64,000 nucleotides of DNA from assembly GCA_021399435.1 (NCBI GenBank), contig JAJTUP010000018.1, positions 372,001 to 436,000 on the forward strand, read 5' to 3'. This DNA is from Diaporthe sp. PMI_573. Lineage: Eukaryota; Ascomycota; Sordariomycetes; Diaporthales; Diaporthaceae. Shown here piece by piece: positions 22,901 through 35,445 of the stretch (positions are counted from its first letter, which is position 1; the number at the start of each line of letters is the position of its first letter). Below the pieces are notes generated by a model that saw only the letters and a program-made list of their open reading frames with translations, had not been told where the DNA came from and did not search any database. The translations under genes were made by a program, and so were the position numbers.

Positions 22901-25900
22901 TCGCCAACCACGAGTCGTCGTCAGGGTCACTGTGGAATAATGTTCGATAGTGGCTGGTGGCATGGATATACCAAGACCTGCCAGAACCCACGCCGGGTCC
23001 CTCCCGGGTGCAAGCCTTCTGCAGCCGGACGGCCGCTGATGACATGGTTGCTGGGTGTTCTTTGACTGCCCTGAATGCCCGTTCACACCACGCTAATCTG
23101 GGCTTCAATCGCCCCCGGGCCATGGAAAATACTACCCCAAGGTTACTGTAACGGGCAGCGAGCCAACCAACAAAGGCACGGAAAACGTGACATCCGGCAT
23201 ACGTGGACGGTCTGCATCGGAGTACCGATGCTACCGTGGCCCCACTACCACGCGCACGTTCAAGTTCGCAGGGAGTTCGTGTCGGATTTCTGACGTGAAC
23301 GCTTGATCGATATTGTTGTCGGATGTGTCGCCGGATGCGCACACTACACAGAGACATTTCTCACGGAGCAAGTTTCCTGGCCTTGCTGCAGCCCTGGACA
23401 CGAGGTGGGTGCAGCTTGCACATGTCATGAACGCCTCTCGTGCCTGGTTACGTGTTCGGAGGACAGCCACTTCAAGACCGATATGAAACCCTCCAGGCCA
23501 AGACAGGCCCACCACCCTCAGGAAGAACCACCCACCCAGATGTGTCGAAGCGAGCGCCGAGAAAAAATGTGGTGTGTCGGTGGCGCAGATGGCTGCAGTT
23601 TGGCACATGGTCAAACGAACCCCTCCCCCTTTCGACCCACCAAGGAACGCCGCCGAGCGGGCATCTTACACGCACCCAATGAGGGGATGGCACTTGACAC
23701 ACGAAGCAGCCACAAAAAAGAAGGCATCGAGTGACACAGCCTGGTCCGAGAGGGGTCGCGAACGTGGTTGGTGAGGACGGTTGCCGCCAAATGTCTGAGC
23801 GTGGTTTGAGGGCTGTTGACAATATACACAGCGCAAACCACTACAGTCCGATCCCATCTCAACCCCAGATGGGCACCATATATAGTGTAGCTCAGTGATA
23901 TAAATCAAATGCATGGGCCATATCAGGCCAATGGCTTCTACTGTGTGACTAACAAGAATGAAGATATCACAGAGCTCTTCCAATAAATGGGCGTCCAGGA
24001 CCTGGACAAGCCTTCGAGGCTGGTTTCAGGATCATCTAGTCTTGATCCCGAAGGGCCAAGGCACCTGGGGCTGGCAGATCCCGAGTTGCACTAACGAACA
24101 AGAGGAACTATTCAGACGTTTCATCGGCATGTGAATAGGATGGCGACTGGGCAATATCAACTGGTGAGTGTTCTTGGTTTCTGAATCTGCAGTCGGCCAC
24201 GTACGGCCCAGGCACTAGACCATATTACCCGCTGCGGGAGGGAGGAGGGGGGGCTTCACTTGACAAACTGGGGAACGCTCAGGTGCCAATGCCGAGATCC
24301 AATCTGTGTGCAAGGCGGCACAAATACCAGGCTTTACTCTGCATAGTACGAGGAATTCAACCACGCGTAACGTAACGGCTTCTGCAATATTCAACACCAT
24401 TACTGTGTACAATGTGGTCGGCCCCGGGAGGCGCGAAGGGGTCCCAATCTGCCCCAAGCACCTCGGCGAGCCGGCGGGCACTGGAGATCGGAGAGGCAAT
24501 CCTGGAGAAGATCACTTTCGATCCTGGGTCACCTGTCAGCGGTTCCCTGACTTGGAGCGGCAGGGCACGGGCTCTCCGCGACCCTCAACGGCCCCTAGCG
24601 CTACCGGGGTGTATGCCAGGTGTGCCGAAAGGGCAGGGGTTTTGGGAGGGAAGGCAATCCTACTGCATTGTTGCCCATATTATGTTCAAGACGACCCTGA
24701 CAAGACCAGAACGGCCTTCTCCATGTGGCGAGCAAACCATGACTTTGTAAGTGTTACCCGCGTAGTCTGTGACGCGTAGTAAGTATGTGATTATATTCGG
24801 GCACCTATTGTTCCGAGAGACGGGCCAAATCGACCTGGACAGCCCACTAGCTGGGCGATCTCTGGATGGACCCTCTTTCAGATCGCGAGCTAAGCCTGGG
24901 CACGACTCGGAGACCACCCCCACCCGACCTCTCTCGAGTTCAAATGGGGCAGCTGGGGCCGCTCTCCGACCAGCTGGAAAACCTGAATGGCGAGACTCGA
25001 GTTCCTGGTGACGACACTGATACTGGATAAACAGCCGTGAGCCTCAAACGCCAAAGCCACCCGTGTTTTCGATTCTGTCAGGGCCCAGAGAGGGTATTGT
25101 GGGGTTGTGTGTGTGACAGGGCCCTTGGCGATTTTGTGATCGGGGAGATAACAGATGACGAGTCGCACGCCCGGGCCGGGGCAAACCATGGAATGGTCCT
25201 CGGAAGACAAGGCGGCCCTCGAGATGCATCCAACTGTGTGTGGTAGTCTACGGTGACAATCTGCCCGTCCAACAGGTGAAGGCATTGACGGATCATTAAT
25301 GTGCTTATTCCCGATTCACAGCCGCTATTGAATAAGTGACAGTGACAATAACACGATAGATTGCCACGGTGACACTCATGTAACTTTGGCAAGGCTATAA
25401 AGCCGATTTGCTTCCGGATGATGTCCTTGACACCCCGCGGCAGCCGTCACTGATAATGCTGGGCGGGGGGAGAAAGGGGTTGAAGGGGGGGGGTCTTGAA
25501 TGGGAAAAGCCACTAAAGCCACCTCCTTCGAGGAACGTGTTGGCCCAGTTCATTCTTGCATGTGCACGCCATCCAATGAACACCCACCGGGGAAGAGACC
25601 GGAGCTGGGATCCAGCCACCTGAGTCAAAGGGCCGGGCTGCACTCCCCGTAAATTGTAATTGCACCGAGGTCGAATAGTGGACACTGATGATGTCAGCTC
25701 AAACTCTATTCTGCTCATCGTCAATCAGTGTCCACGGCCTTGGTTTAGAGTTCCTGTTAGTGTTCTGTGCACCCGTGCCATTGGAGCGTAGTACTGTGTA
25801 GTAGGTCCGACTGAGAGGCAATCACAGTGCTCATAATCGTCCTTAATGGCCTACATATTGCAATCGTCTTGTACTGTGTATGGACCGCCCGGGTGTTAGA

Positions 25901-27007
25901 TCGTCAATTATACCTGCCGGGTGGCTTTTCTCCACGTGCATGCAGCAGGCTGCACACCCGGAGTCACACGTGGGCTGGGCGCCCTGCACAATCAGGATGA
26001 ACTTCCAAGGACTCGGTGACAGAATAGTGGCGAGACAATAAGGGGGACGCGGCAAGGTATGCGCAGCCACTGCTGCCCAGGGTCAACTGGACAGTTCGTG
26101 CCACCTCGGTTAATCAAATCCGTATATGCAGACAGACACCTGCTACCCTTCTTTTTTTCCTTCTCTTTCCTTTTGCCAACTTGAGCGTGACACGCCGTCC
26201 GCCGGATCAAAAGCTGGTACCCGCCCCTGAAAACACGGGCTGTGATACCGCATGTATGAGGCTCGCCGCGGTCCTCGCCGGAGGAGTGGCTTGGAATGCT
26301 GCAGGAGGCGAGCTGCTGCCGCGGGCATTGGACGGCACAGACATGGATTGCTCACATTCCTCCCCACAGGGATCTCCTCTTCTACCGTGCGGGACTTACC
26401 GTGCAAGAACTCTGCAAGCCATGCAACAGCAGCACATGCAAGATGCCAGTTGCTCGGGCTGGCTTCTTTCTCCTGGGACCGCTGGGTGCAGTGTTCGCCG
26501 CACTAACAGCCTCGAGCAGCGACGTTCCCGGTTGCAAGATCTAGCAATCGCGCATCATCAATTTAGCAGCTGTGCTCGGACATTAAAATCAGGTTGCATT
26601 GGGCGGGCCAGCGTCCTCTCTGGGTTGGCACGAACTGAGCTAGTCGAAAGATGGTGGGTGGCATTGGGGTCAACACTCCCGCTATGCGCGCTCACTGGAA
26701 TTCTCTTGCGTGTTAATGCTGGGACAAAGGAGAGTAGAGAAAAAGCTTGGTGTATTAATTCTGGATCCCTGGCCCCACCCCGTTCCTGAGATATCCGCAT
26801 CGACATATCGAAGGTGTCCCCTTCATGTGAAAGAAAATCTCTCTTTACTTTTCTCCCTTCACGCGTTGGTTTCACGCGTTGGTAATTCGTCCTACACCAC
26901 ACTCGTCGACTACCTAGTCGAGGGAGGCACGATTCGATTCGTCTTCTCAGCCGCGGCCTCAGAGACTGATACTCGTCGAGGGGCGCCCTACCCGGGCCAC
27001 CGTCACC
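19978..27007. other. Gene-poor region of about 7 kb
   Basis: Six-frame inspection shows only overlapping short frames without domains on either strand. It holds a degenerate minisatellite (20723-20845), a G-rich stretch at about 25460-25495, and a repeated TCACGCGTTGGT motif (about 26857-26883) shortly before the membrane-protein gene. No tRNA, rRNA or recognisable transposon is seen. Confidence 0.5.
20723..20845. repeat. Degenerate tandem repeat, unit about 15 bp
   Basis: Seven or more imperfect copies of a unit like CTTTTACAGATCAG run head to tail, with variants such as AAATCAG, ACGGATCAA and GCAGATCAG. The array is A+T rich and lies in non-coding DNA. Confidence 0.85.
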
Positions 27008-28745
27008 ATGTCGTTGAATCCTCCAGACCACTCCCTCGACCATGAGTCGTCGGCGGAGCTGATGATCGGTCTTTCGGCTACTCTGGGCTTCCTCACAACC
27101 GGCATCGTCATATTGCGGCTGTACACGAGAGTTGTACAGCTTCGAAACGTCGGCCTCGATGATCTCATGATCGTCGTCACGCAGGTATGATTCATTCATC
27201 CATGTTGATTTTTCCATAGCGTTAGAGCTAACGGCCCGTCAAGGTTCTTGCGATTGGGTTGAATGTCACAACATGTTTAGGTCCGTCGACTCTTCATGAT
27301 TTATTATTATAGACAAAAAGGGTCCATCCCATGTGCGTGTGGCTGACGGTTTCTGCAGAGGGACATTACGGAACGGGGAAGCACTGGTGGCTCTCCAGTC
27401 CGGACGACCTGATGAACCAGCTGAAATCACTCTTCGCCGCCATCCAGCTCTACATCTGGTCCCTCTGCTGCGTCAAGATCAGCCTGCTCCTCCAATACAG
27501 GCGCATATTCATGGCCACCTGGCTGCAACGGGCGTCGCTCACCATCATCTGTTTCTCCGTCTCATGGAACGTCGCACAATCCATCCTCGTCTCTTTCGCC
27601 TGCAGCCCGGTGAGCGTTTTTATCCCGAGTCTCGCGCCGCACTGCCTCGACAGCCTGACGATTTGGTATGTTGCGGCGGGAATCAACATCACCACCGATT
27701 TCATTGTTTTCCTCCTGCCGATACCACTCATCAATTCTCTGCAGCTCCCAATCCGTCAGAAGGCGCTGCTGATTCTGGTGTTCTGTCTGGGCTTTTTGTG
27801 AGTTTCCCCAATGGTTCCTTGTCGTCTAAATCTCCCGAAAGCCAAAAGCATCACGGAAACATCAATGCTGGAAAATACTTCGAAGTTGGGCTTCAGCTTG
27901 GATGCGTGAATGGCCAGCGAGCACATCCTTTTCTATTAGGGTTTCTCCTACAGCAGCAGTATGGGACCCGCAGAGTCTCAGCCAAGCTCCGTGTCACCCC
28001 GTGCCGGACCCAGCCTTGTTTACTCATCGTCTGTGCTCTGCAGTTCTTCTAACATGTCTTCCTCAACAGCACGTGCATTATCTCGGTTGTTCGCGCCACA
28101 AAGCTTCAGGCAGTGGTCCGCGCGGGCGACCCCTCCTTCTACGGCGCCTCAGGGGCGATCTGGTCCATGGTGGAGCTCAACTGCGCGATCCTCTGTGCGT
28201 GCCTGCCGACCGTCAGGCACCTGATCGCCTCATGGATACCCTGCCTCGGCCTGCGCACAGTCAGAGACACTTCGGGATACTACGCCAAGAGCCGCACGAC
28301 CTCGAGCCGCAAACGCATGAGCATCTTCCCGCTGCGGTCAAAGAAGAGCAAGCTGGCAGTGCCGGGAGGCGGCTACGCCAAGCACTCGAAAGGCAGCGGG
28401 GCCTCCGAGGCCGTCATGACAGGCGGAAGCAGCAAGAATGACGGCGGGAACATCGAGCTGGACACCACGTGGGCCAACGACGTCGAGAACGATGGGGCTC
28501 TGTATCACAGCAATAATATCTCGGCTTGGGTGAGCGCTCAGGAGCCAAAGTCACCCATCAGGGCCAAGGTCAGGCACAGCGATGACAAGAGGGAGAGGAG
28601 CGGGAGTGAGTCGCGATTAATCGGCTCCGGGGTGTCCAATGAACAGCTCCGGACGAACATTTTGGTCACCAGAGATGTGACGGTCGAGGAGGGCCGGACG
28701 ACTCCCAGCCCAGGGTCGCGATCCTTTACTGGAATAGCTTTATGA
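27008..28745 (+). CDS. Fungal rhodopsin-domain integral membrane protein (442 aa, four exons)
   Basis: Exons 27008-27184, 27244-27280, 27359-27797 and 28070-28745 join in frame. Introns have clear branch sites (GCTAAC before 27243; TCTAAC before 28069); the third is long (272 nt). The first 300 residues have seven hydrophobic segments with the family marks LRLYTRV, GLDDLMIVVTQ, HYGTGKHWW, KISLLLQYRRIF and the loop before TIWYVAAGINITTDF, matching the fungal rhodopsin-like domain of PTH11-related and SAT4-type proteins. The tail (about 300-442) is hydrophilic and Ser/Lys rich. No CFEM domain precedes it. It probably sits in the plasma membrane or a vesicle membrane; ligand and role are unknown. 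Confidence 0.85.
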
Positions 28746-29472
28746 TCTAATCAACGGCGTTGGATGTGCTGCGTAGATATAAGGCAAGGGTAGCGACCAG
28801 CCTAAAAGAATTATTTTTTTTACCAATTCATATACCCATTAGCGTTCGATTCCTCTCTTACATGTAAAAGCTGTGATTCCTTGTCAGTGACAGCGAGGTG
28901 AAGCATCTCGATCTGTCGCACTGGCTATACCTGTCCAGATGCCTGATATGAAGGCTAAGTCTTCCATTACCACCCTGCAAGGGATACCTGTATGGCTGGA
29001 ATCTAGTCACATGCTTTGGGTGTCATTCTTGGCGGAAGTCAGTTCTATTGGCCGTCTCCCCTCACCGGGCTCGAATGTGAGGCTTCGATGGCCGTCTGTC
29101 CTCTCTCACCGTGTAGCCTGCCCACAGTGGAACAGCGGAAACTTCAGTTCCCCGGGAATGTGGGCACGCCCCGGATGTGGACTGATGCCGGAAGGATCAT
29201 GCCCACCAGAGAGCAACTACCGATACGTGAACTTTACTCCAGCAGCGCTCGCGGCCTCATCTGTTTGACTTCTACTCTTGATCAACAGGGCAGTCATTTC
29301 CGGTCCCAAGGTTGTGGATGCTACTCATTGATGACAACATAACACACTGTATTTATGATACTATTGCTACCTGGCTTTTCATCCTTGCTGTTTGTCCTTG
29401 TTGGAAGGTCCCGTCAACCACACACGCCTTGGAGATTATTTCGGCCCGTTAGCCCTCCCAGAGCTGGATCAG
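28746..29472. other. Intergenic region between convergent genes
   Basis: 3' flanks of two convergent genes. Only short frames are present; nothing is recognised. Confidence 0.5.
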
Positions 29473-30131
29473 CTACGGGCGAAACACGTCGATGGCATCA
29501 TTGAGGCTTCTGTCGAAAGACTCAAGCTGTGACTGAGCATCATCAACACGACTGGGCACCAAGGCAGTGACGCTGCTGGCAAACTTGTCGATGCAAACCT
29601 TGCAAGCCAGTAGAAAACCAGCAAAATCACTCCCTTTGCACGGGTTAGGCGCCATCACTTCGCGCTTGTCAACCACGCTTGTGACGAACTGTCGAAAGGC
29701 TTGGATGAACTGCATGTTTCGGTCTTCAGTGATGTTGCATTTCAGAATGTCAGGGGATTTGAAATTGTCACTCACCCCCTTGAAAGCATCGTAGACCTCA
29801 GCCTGCTCAACGGCCGAGAAGTTGGGAGGCGGTCCCGACATGGACCAGGTGGAGCTGAGGATTGCAACGACTATGCCCATGATCCCGTTGTCGAGTGTCT
29901 ATGAGGTTCGTCTGATGTTAGCCAGGGGCTTCCATTGCCCTCATTTGACTGACAGACGCCAAACCTTACCGAAGTAGAAGCAATGTTTTCCAGCCTTTGG
30001 GCTGCACGGTCAGCCTCAGAGGCTTTGATGCCGGCCTGCCTGATACAGGCAATCAAGGCATGTGCTCTAGGTCCGACAGTGCTCAGATCGACGGGGGACG
30101 GAGGCGTCTGAGTGTTGGACATGATTGCCAT
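29473..30131 (-). CDS. Hypothetical helical protein (195 aa, two exons)
   Basis: Exons 30131-29970 and 29898-29473 are joined by a 71-nt intron with donor GTAAGG, branch GCTAAC and acceptor CATAG, phase 0. The protein begins MAIMSNTQTPPSPVD; a second Met three codons later is also possible. It looks alpha-helical throughout, with a hydrophobic stretch GIMGIVVAILSS near residues 59-70 and three Cys in the C-terminal half. There is no signal peptide. I do not recognise the family. The clean splice signals and continuous frame support a real gene, but no domain evidence does. It stands alone between the rhodopsin-domain gene (convergent) and a long gene-poor stretch. Confidence 0.55.
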
Positions 30132-32823
30132 AGCCTTGATCTTGGTGATTATGCTGTGATAAAAGTGTTTGCTCGTTCACAATATCCAAAGAGACAGAAC
30201 GATGTGCAAGGCGCAGTTGCTGTGCTCCATTGTCGTTGAAAATCAAGTCCATCTGGGACGAACACGAAGGTAATTTATATCACGCTGCCATGCCGCCGAT
30301 GAACACTGATCAATGAGTTCGGAGTCATCAAAACTAGGCAACCAGACTCGTGAGTCTGCAACCAGACTCGTGTAGTCTGCAACCAGATTCGTGTAGTCTG
30401 CTGGAGGCTTCAGTCTCCCGAAGTTGGCGATGCACGATCAACAAGGCAACTTGTCTTCTAACTATTGAAAATGGAAACCGCGCCGAGCTCGAGACCGGTC
30501 ACTGTCCTGCATCAGACCCACATGACACTAGAGGTGACCCACAGGTTTTCATCTACATACCTCCGCATACTAATCACACGCATGACATGCACCTCGACCC
30601 CGCTGATGCCGCGAGACACGGGAGGAGGGCCAAGAACTTGGGCTTGTGCCACAATTTGGACGGGCAACGTCGGGCGTTCTTGTCTCGGAGGCGGTCTGGT
30701 CGATCAATATACGGGCCGTGTTGTACAACGTCCAAAAGCAAGTCGTCTGTGTGCTCCAATGCTGCAAGTAACAGGAGATCATTTGATGTGGTGCCTTTGA
30801 CATTATGATTTCAGCAGGTTGGGTGTATGTTCTGCAATCTTCACAATCCTCCGAGATCAGTAATCCAAATATATGAAATTTTCAAGTTGTTCGGATGAGT
30901 AAGGACAAATACGATCGGGGGTTCACTTCCAGTCACGGCCACAGATGCGTTGTGAATTCCAGCTGTCATATCCAGTCAGAAGCTGAGCACCACAGTAAGA
31001 GAACCAAAAGTCAAAGGAAGAACTTGTCCCCGCTCCCGTTTCAAGTCAGATCACCAGATATAGATGTTCTAGGTAGATCATTGGGAAATGGGCACACAGA
31101 TGTACCATGCTATCATCTAAACACTGAACGAAGTAACACGGCAAATCATATATGAGGGTAGAAATAAAATCACTCGCGGCTCAGATGACGGCTTGAGTTA
31201 TTATCGAAGCAGCAACAAAACTATCAAGACTAACATGACCGCCATCTGCCACCAATGCCTCATCCAGGAAACCAAAGAGCTACCAGCTCCCAGTGGATAT
31301 GGCTGTCCTTCGTTACCAGCATCGCTGTGAGAATAATTATGAAGAATGTGTGCCACCAAGCACGGACCCAAGTGATGGCCCCCTGCTGGTAAACTTTCAC
31401 CGCTACGATTGTAGTGGTTTCGTCTGTGGTGGTTTGATCTGCTGGGGGTTGATTGGTGGCCCCAACGTTGAGTTCTGGAATGTTCGGACGCTCATCACGC
31501 TCTAGAATGGACGCCGTCACCCGATTATTGCTTTTTGGCTAGTAGAGTTGCCATCATCGATTGTCTCGGTGTTTCCTTCTGAAGCTGCGATAAATGGTCC
31601 TAAACTTTCCAAAAGTCCAGGACTGGAGCCTAGATCATTTTGCGCTTCATTCCGAAGATGACTGCTGCATCTCTCCACTGGCAGTCCTTCCCGGACGGCA
31701 GTACTGGCAACATGTCTTTCGTGCGTCGCTTGTTGAGGGCTTGTGGTTGCTTTGCGCGCTGGTTCGAACTCAACTTACAGCTGACACATGGTTTGAAGAT
31801 GGAGTCGTCTTTGAACTTCTACACTTGCCCGTGAGAGAGTGCGCAGATGTCCTCGCCTGTACCGCACGGCATCGACAATCTTTCCAGACGTCTTGCACTT
31901 GCAGCTAGATAGGTCTCCTCGATGCCGTCACGTAGGGGATACCGGTGCCCACAGACAATACTGGTTGAAGGAAGGTGCCAAGTGGGGCGACGCGTCTCTC
32001 ATATTTTCAGCTTATTTTCTGCAATAGTTTCCCCTCGATTAGCGGATTCTCGCGGTCTGAATTGCTGATCTTATGTGCTCAAGTGGTCGGCACAGCGCCT
32101 CTGGGTAATACAAAACCCCGCCAAGATGTATCCTCTCGGATATACTCAGTAAAGAGAATCAGAAACGATTCAGCATCATTAATTATGTAGCAGGGTGCAG
32201 ACATCCCACAGACATGACCCGGGCCATCTCACCAATCTAAGCTCGCCCATGCTGTACAAGCAGCCGATGCAACACATAGTTATGATCTGCTCTAGCTCAG
32301 GGCTCAAACGAGACATTTTTTCTCTTGCAATTATATCTTCAAAATAGCACCTTTGTATCGTTTTGAAGCCTGTCTCAAAAACCAGCCAGGTTGTATATCG
32401 GTCGCTTGTTCTGGCCAGCGTTTCGCTGTGCATGGCTAGGCGACGTCGGGATATCGTCGGGGTGACCCCAATTACCGTTACGCGCGCAGCCGGATTTGCA
32501 AGCTTAGTGACCGTCCATTCGCCACGATTGACGACGGTCTGTTTGAAAACTGGTCAAGCAACTGATAAGAGATAAGACCTCCACACCTACGCGCCGAACC
32601 CTTCGCGTTGTTGCTCGACTTCAACTCTCATCCGCATGCAACGCTAAACGAGCGGGACTTGCTCGACCAACGATCGTCCCTATCTGCCCAAGGGCGATGA
32701 AGAAGATGACTCGACACGATCAATAAGGTCATCCAGAAACATCTAAGCGCGCGCTTGCGCAGTACCCCTGAAGGATCGCACCGCCTGAAACTGCTTCGCC
32801 GCACTCAAGCTCCGGATGCAGCT
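30132..32823. other. Gene-poor intergenic region
   Basis: About 2.7 kb with a short tandem repeat (30338-30399) and only weak frames. An 86-codon minus-strand frame at 31260-31520 with one hydrophobic segment was not convincing enough to call. Confidence 0.45.
30338..30399. repeat. Three tandem copies of a 20-21 bp unit
   Basis: Units 30338-30357, 30358-30378 and 30379-30399 share GCAACCAGACTCGTGTAGTC with one or two changes. They lie about 200 bp upstream of the 195-aa gene's start codon, on its promoter side. Confidence 0.9.
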
Positions 32824-34880
32824 ATGAACAATTCAGAGAGTGAAGAGTTTCGTAGAAAGAGAAGTGCCTCCCATTTGCGGGATATACGATCTCAAGATGA
32901 ACATCAAAAGGAAGGCTCAAGGCTCATCAGGGCCAGAACCAGCTGCGAAGTTTCGCCGGACAGATTCAAACACGAGTATGTTTCTCCTTCGTGACTCTTG
33001 ATATTCGACCTGACGGGTTTCTCACAGCTCCTTTGCCCACCAGCCCGCCCTCTCAGACGCCTTTAGAAGGCGTGAGTTCGTGCGAAGTCGTTCCTGGTTC
33101 CCAGAAACAAGTTCCAGAAGATCAGCCTACAGCCACAGTTATTGACGACCCAGACGCTGTGGAGTTGGCCGCCGGATCTGGTCATACACTGCAGCGATTT
33201 TCTTTGACGAAACAGAACCTACATCGTCTAGCAATGTCAACAAACTCCAAAGGACCGAGAACTGCGAGCGTCCAGAGTCTGAAGTCTGGAATTTCCGGTG
33301 ACACCTCCCGGAGCATTTCCACAACGAGCGAAGGATTTGAGAATAGAGCCCTCGAAAATGGTGTTCTAGACGCCGTAAGATCCGGGAAACAGGAGGTGGC
33401 GGACACAGATGTCAACAAGAAACTACTCGCCTCCCGGGGATCTGCGTCGCCCACTCAGTCACAGTATAACAAATTCGCGGACCGGATCGTCGAGGCATCA
33501 AATGAGCAGGGCACCATTGCAGTGTACTCGAAGTATATATTCCAAGACACCGAGGACGCTCATTTTGACATTGGCTACCGAAGAAAAGAGGATAAGATGT
33601 GGACCGAATTCCCCAAGAACGTCGGCTTCAACAATGGCCTGTCAGCTCCTAAGCCTGACATGATCGAAGGGTTCTCAAGAGACACATTCCCTCCAACGAT
33701 TGAGCTCATCAAATCGTCAAAGATCGTCAGGGACGAACCGAAATATGTTACATTGCCCCACATAGCTGTGGAGTATAAGGCACGGGAGAAAAGCTTGCAT
33801 GAGGCCAAGGTCCAAGCAGGCTACGACGGAGCCGCTATGGTCTATGGCAGGAACGAGGCTCTCAAATTTATTGGAAAAGCAGACCCCCCACGACAACCTG
33901 CGGTACTGACTGCCACGACAACTGGTCAGGAATGGAACGTGTATGCGCACTACGCCCACCCTAATGATACCACCGGCAAGGAAGAATATTACCAATGCCG
34001 CATGGCTGGTGGGTCGATGGAGAACCTCAAAGAATACAAGCAAGGCCGCAGAGTTCTGAGAAATATGCAGGACTTCGCCCGCGAACAGGCTTCAGAGCTG
34101 AGAGATAGATTGCATAAGGACTACAACGAGAACGGGTCTACTCAGTTCAGTCAGCGTCCTGGGAACAAGAAAGGCAGCACATCCGTCGCCTCCAAATCGC
34201 CATCCGTTTCATCCAATGGAAGTGGACAACAGCACTCACCAGGCCAAGTGACGCCTAAATCAGCCTCCAGCAATGGGTCTTCGACATCCGCTACGCGAGG
34301 TCCAAATGTCAGGCAAAGAGATGGATCTGTTTCCGAGACCTCGCGGCAGCAACCGACAGCAAAATTCAGAGACGAGCTTAACAAATCAGAACCAGACTCG
34401 TCGCCACATCAAACCAAGCAGATAATGCCGCCACCACACAAACCATCCGCTACTGGCCCTGGGACACCTGAGGTGCCAGCAGTACGACATGCACATCAGA
34501 ATAGTAATCTCCCTAGGACACCTCGTCAAAGTCCCTCCAAACCTAACGGCGGCCAGTCGCCGACGCCCCAGACCTCGCCTATTCAACAGACAATTGCCAC
34601 ACAATCATCAGGCCAAGGACCCCTGTCCTCTGGTTCTTCTTCAGCTTCGGAGGGATCTAATGGGTCAAATCCTTCCACACTGTCGGCAGAAGTCCGCCGT
34701 CACCGCATCCGTGATGAAGAAGAACAAAAGGACCTACCCAGGCGACGGTCGGATAGCCCTGACAAAAGTAGGCCGGCACGGCCGCAGGAGGGCAAGCCTG
34801 AAATTACACCGAAGAAGAGCTCTCTGTTTGGTAGATTTGGAACGGGAAAGAGAAGAGATGAGCGCCTTGGGCATGATTGA
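32824..34880 (+). CDS. DUF7924-type fungal protein (662 aa, two exons)
   Basis: Exon 1 is 32824-32975 and exon 2 is 33044-34880, with a 68-nt intron (donor GTATGT, branch CTGAC, acceptor CACCAG). The acceptor CACAG 33 nt... upstream at 33037 would break the frame. The N-terminus is basic (RRKRSASHLRD). Residues about 190-405 carry the conserved core: PKNVGFNNGLSAPKPDMIEG, TLPHIAVEYKAREKSLHEAK, GYDGAAMVYGRNEAL and a YAHY segment. This matches the domain I know as DUF7924, common in ascomycete multigene families. The invariant D...E.K arrangement in KPD...EYK resembles a PD-(D/E)xK nuclease fold, which is only an inference. Residues 410-660 are Ser/Pro/Gln rich and probably disordered, with a basic end (LFGRFGTGKRRDERLG). 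Confidence 0.8.
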
Positions 34881-35445
34881 GACGTAGACCCTAAACGAGG
34901 TTGCATTGGCGAGTAGGATGATCTCGTAGCTCGCTCGGAGGAATGAAATCACTGACAGGCAATCTTGATACGGCAACGCGAGGGATCCCTTCTTACCAAT
35001 CAGTTCTCCATTGCACGTAATGAACTCAGGTCCTCCTTGAACGCAGCTTGTGGGGTCATTAGCACTGCAGACCCCTGAACCTTTGCGATTGAGACTTAGA
35101 GGAGCCGCTTCTGTATCTTGGCCCATGGGCTGTTGCCGTACGTGGCTGCAAACCAGGATCAAACGGAAATCTGACCATACGGAGTTTCTCGTACCCGTCG
35201 AGACAAATGACAGGATTGTATGACAGCCGCAGATGTTTCCGTATGTCCCGTCTTCTTACATGTTTCCAGGCCGACAGCCTGGAGCGCATCTTATATGCGC
35301 CTGGAATGTCTCCGTGTCCTTGATCTTGACCAGCAACAGAGGCTTCCATGGCTAAAGCATCCATGTCCCATCAATTTTCATACCCCATAAGTCCTGGCTA
35401 AGCGGTGGACCAGCCATAAGTTCTGCCGAGGAAATCCGCCGCCAG
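34881..35445. other. Intergenic region between convergent genes
   Basis: 3' flanks of the DUF7924 gene and the NmrA-like gene. No gene or repeat is seen. Confidence 0.5.

Noticed and set aside
26181..26789. 202-codon frame and a nearby CFEM-like fragment (TVQELCKPCNSSTCKMP)
   Set aside because: The fragment is reminiscent of the end of a CFEM domain, which can precede rhodopsin-type receptors, but the other CFEM cysteines are missing and no splice path joins it to the gene at 27008.
31260..31520. 86-codon minus-strand frame with one hydrophobic segment
   Set aside because: Neither a family match nor regulatory context supports it; its length is within chance.
31760..31800. GGTTCGAACTC string resembling a tRNA B box
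   Set aside because: Flanking bases do not form a T stem and no acceptor stem or A box is found at the right distance.
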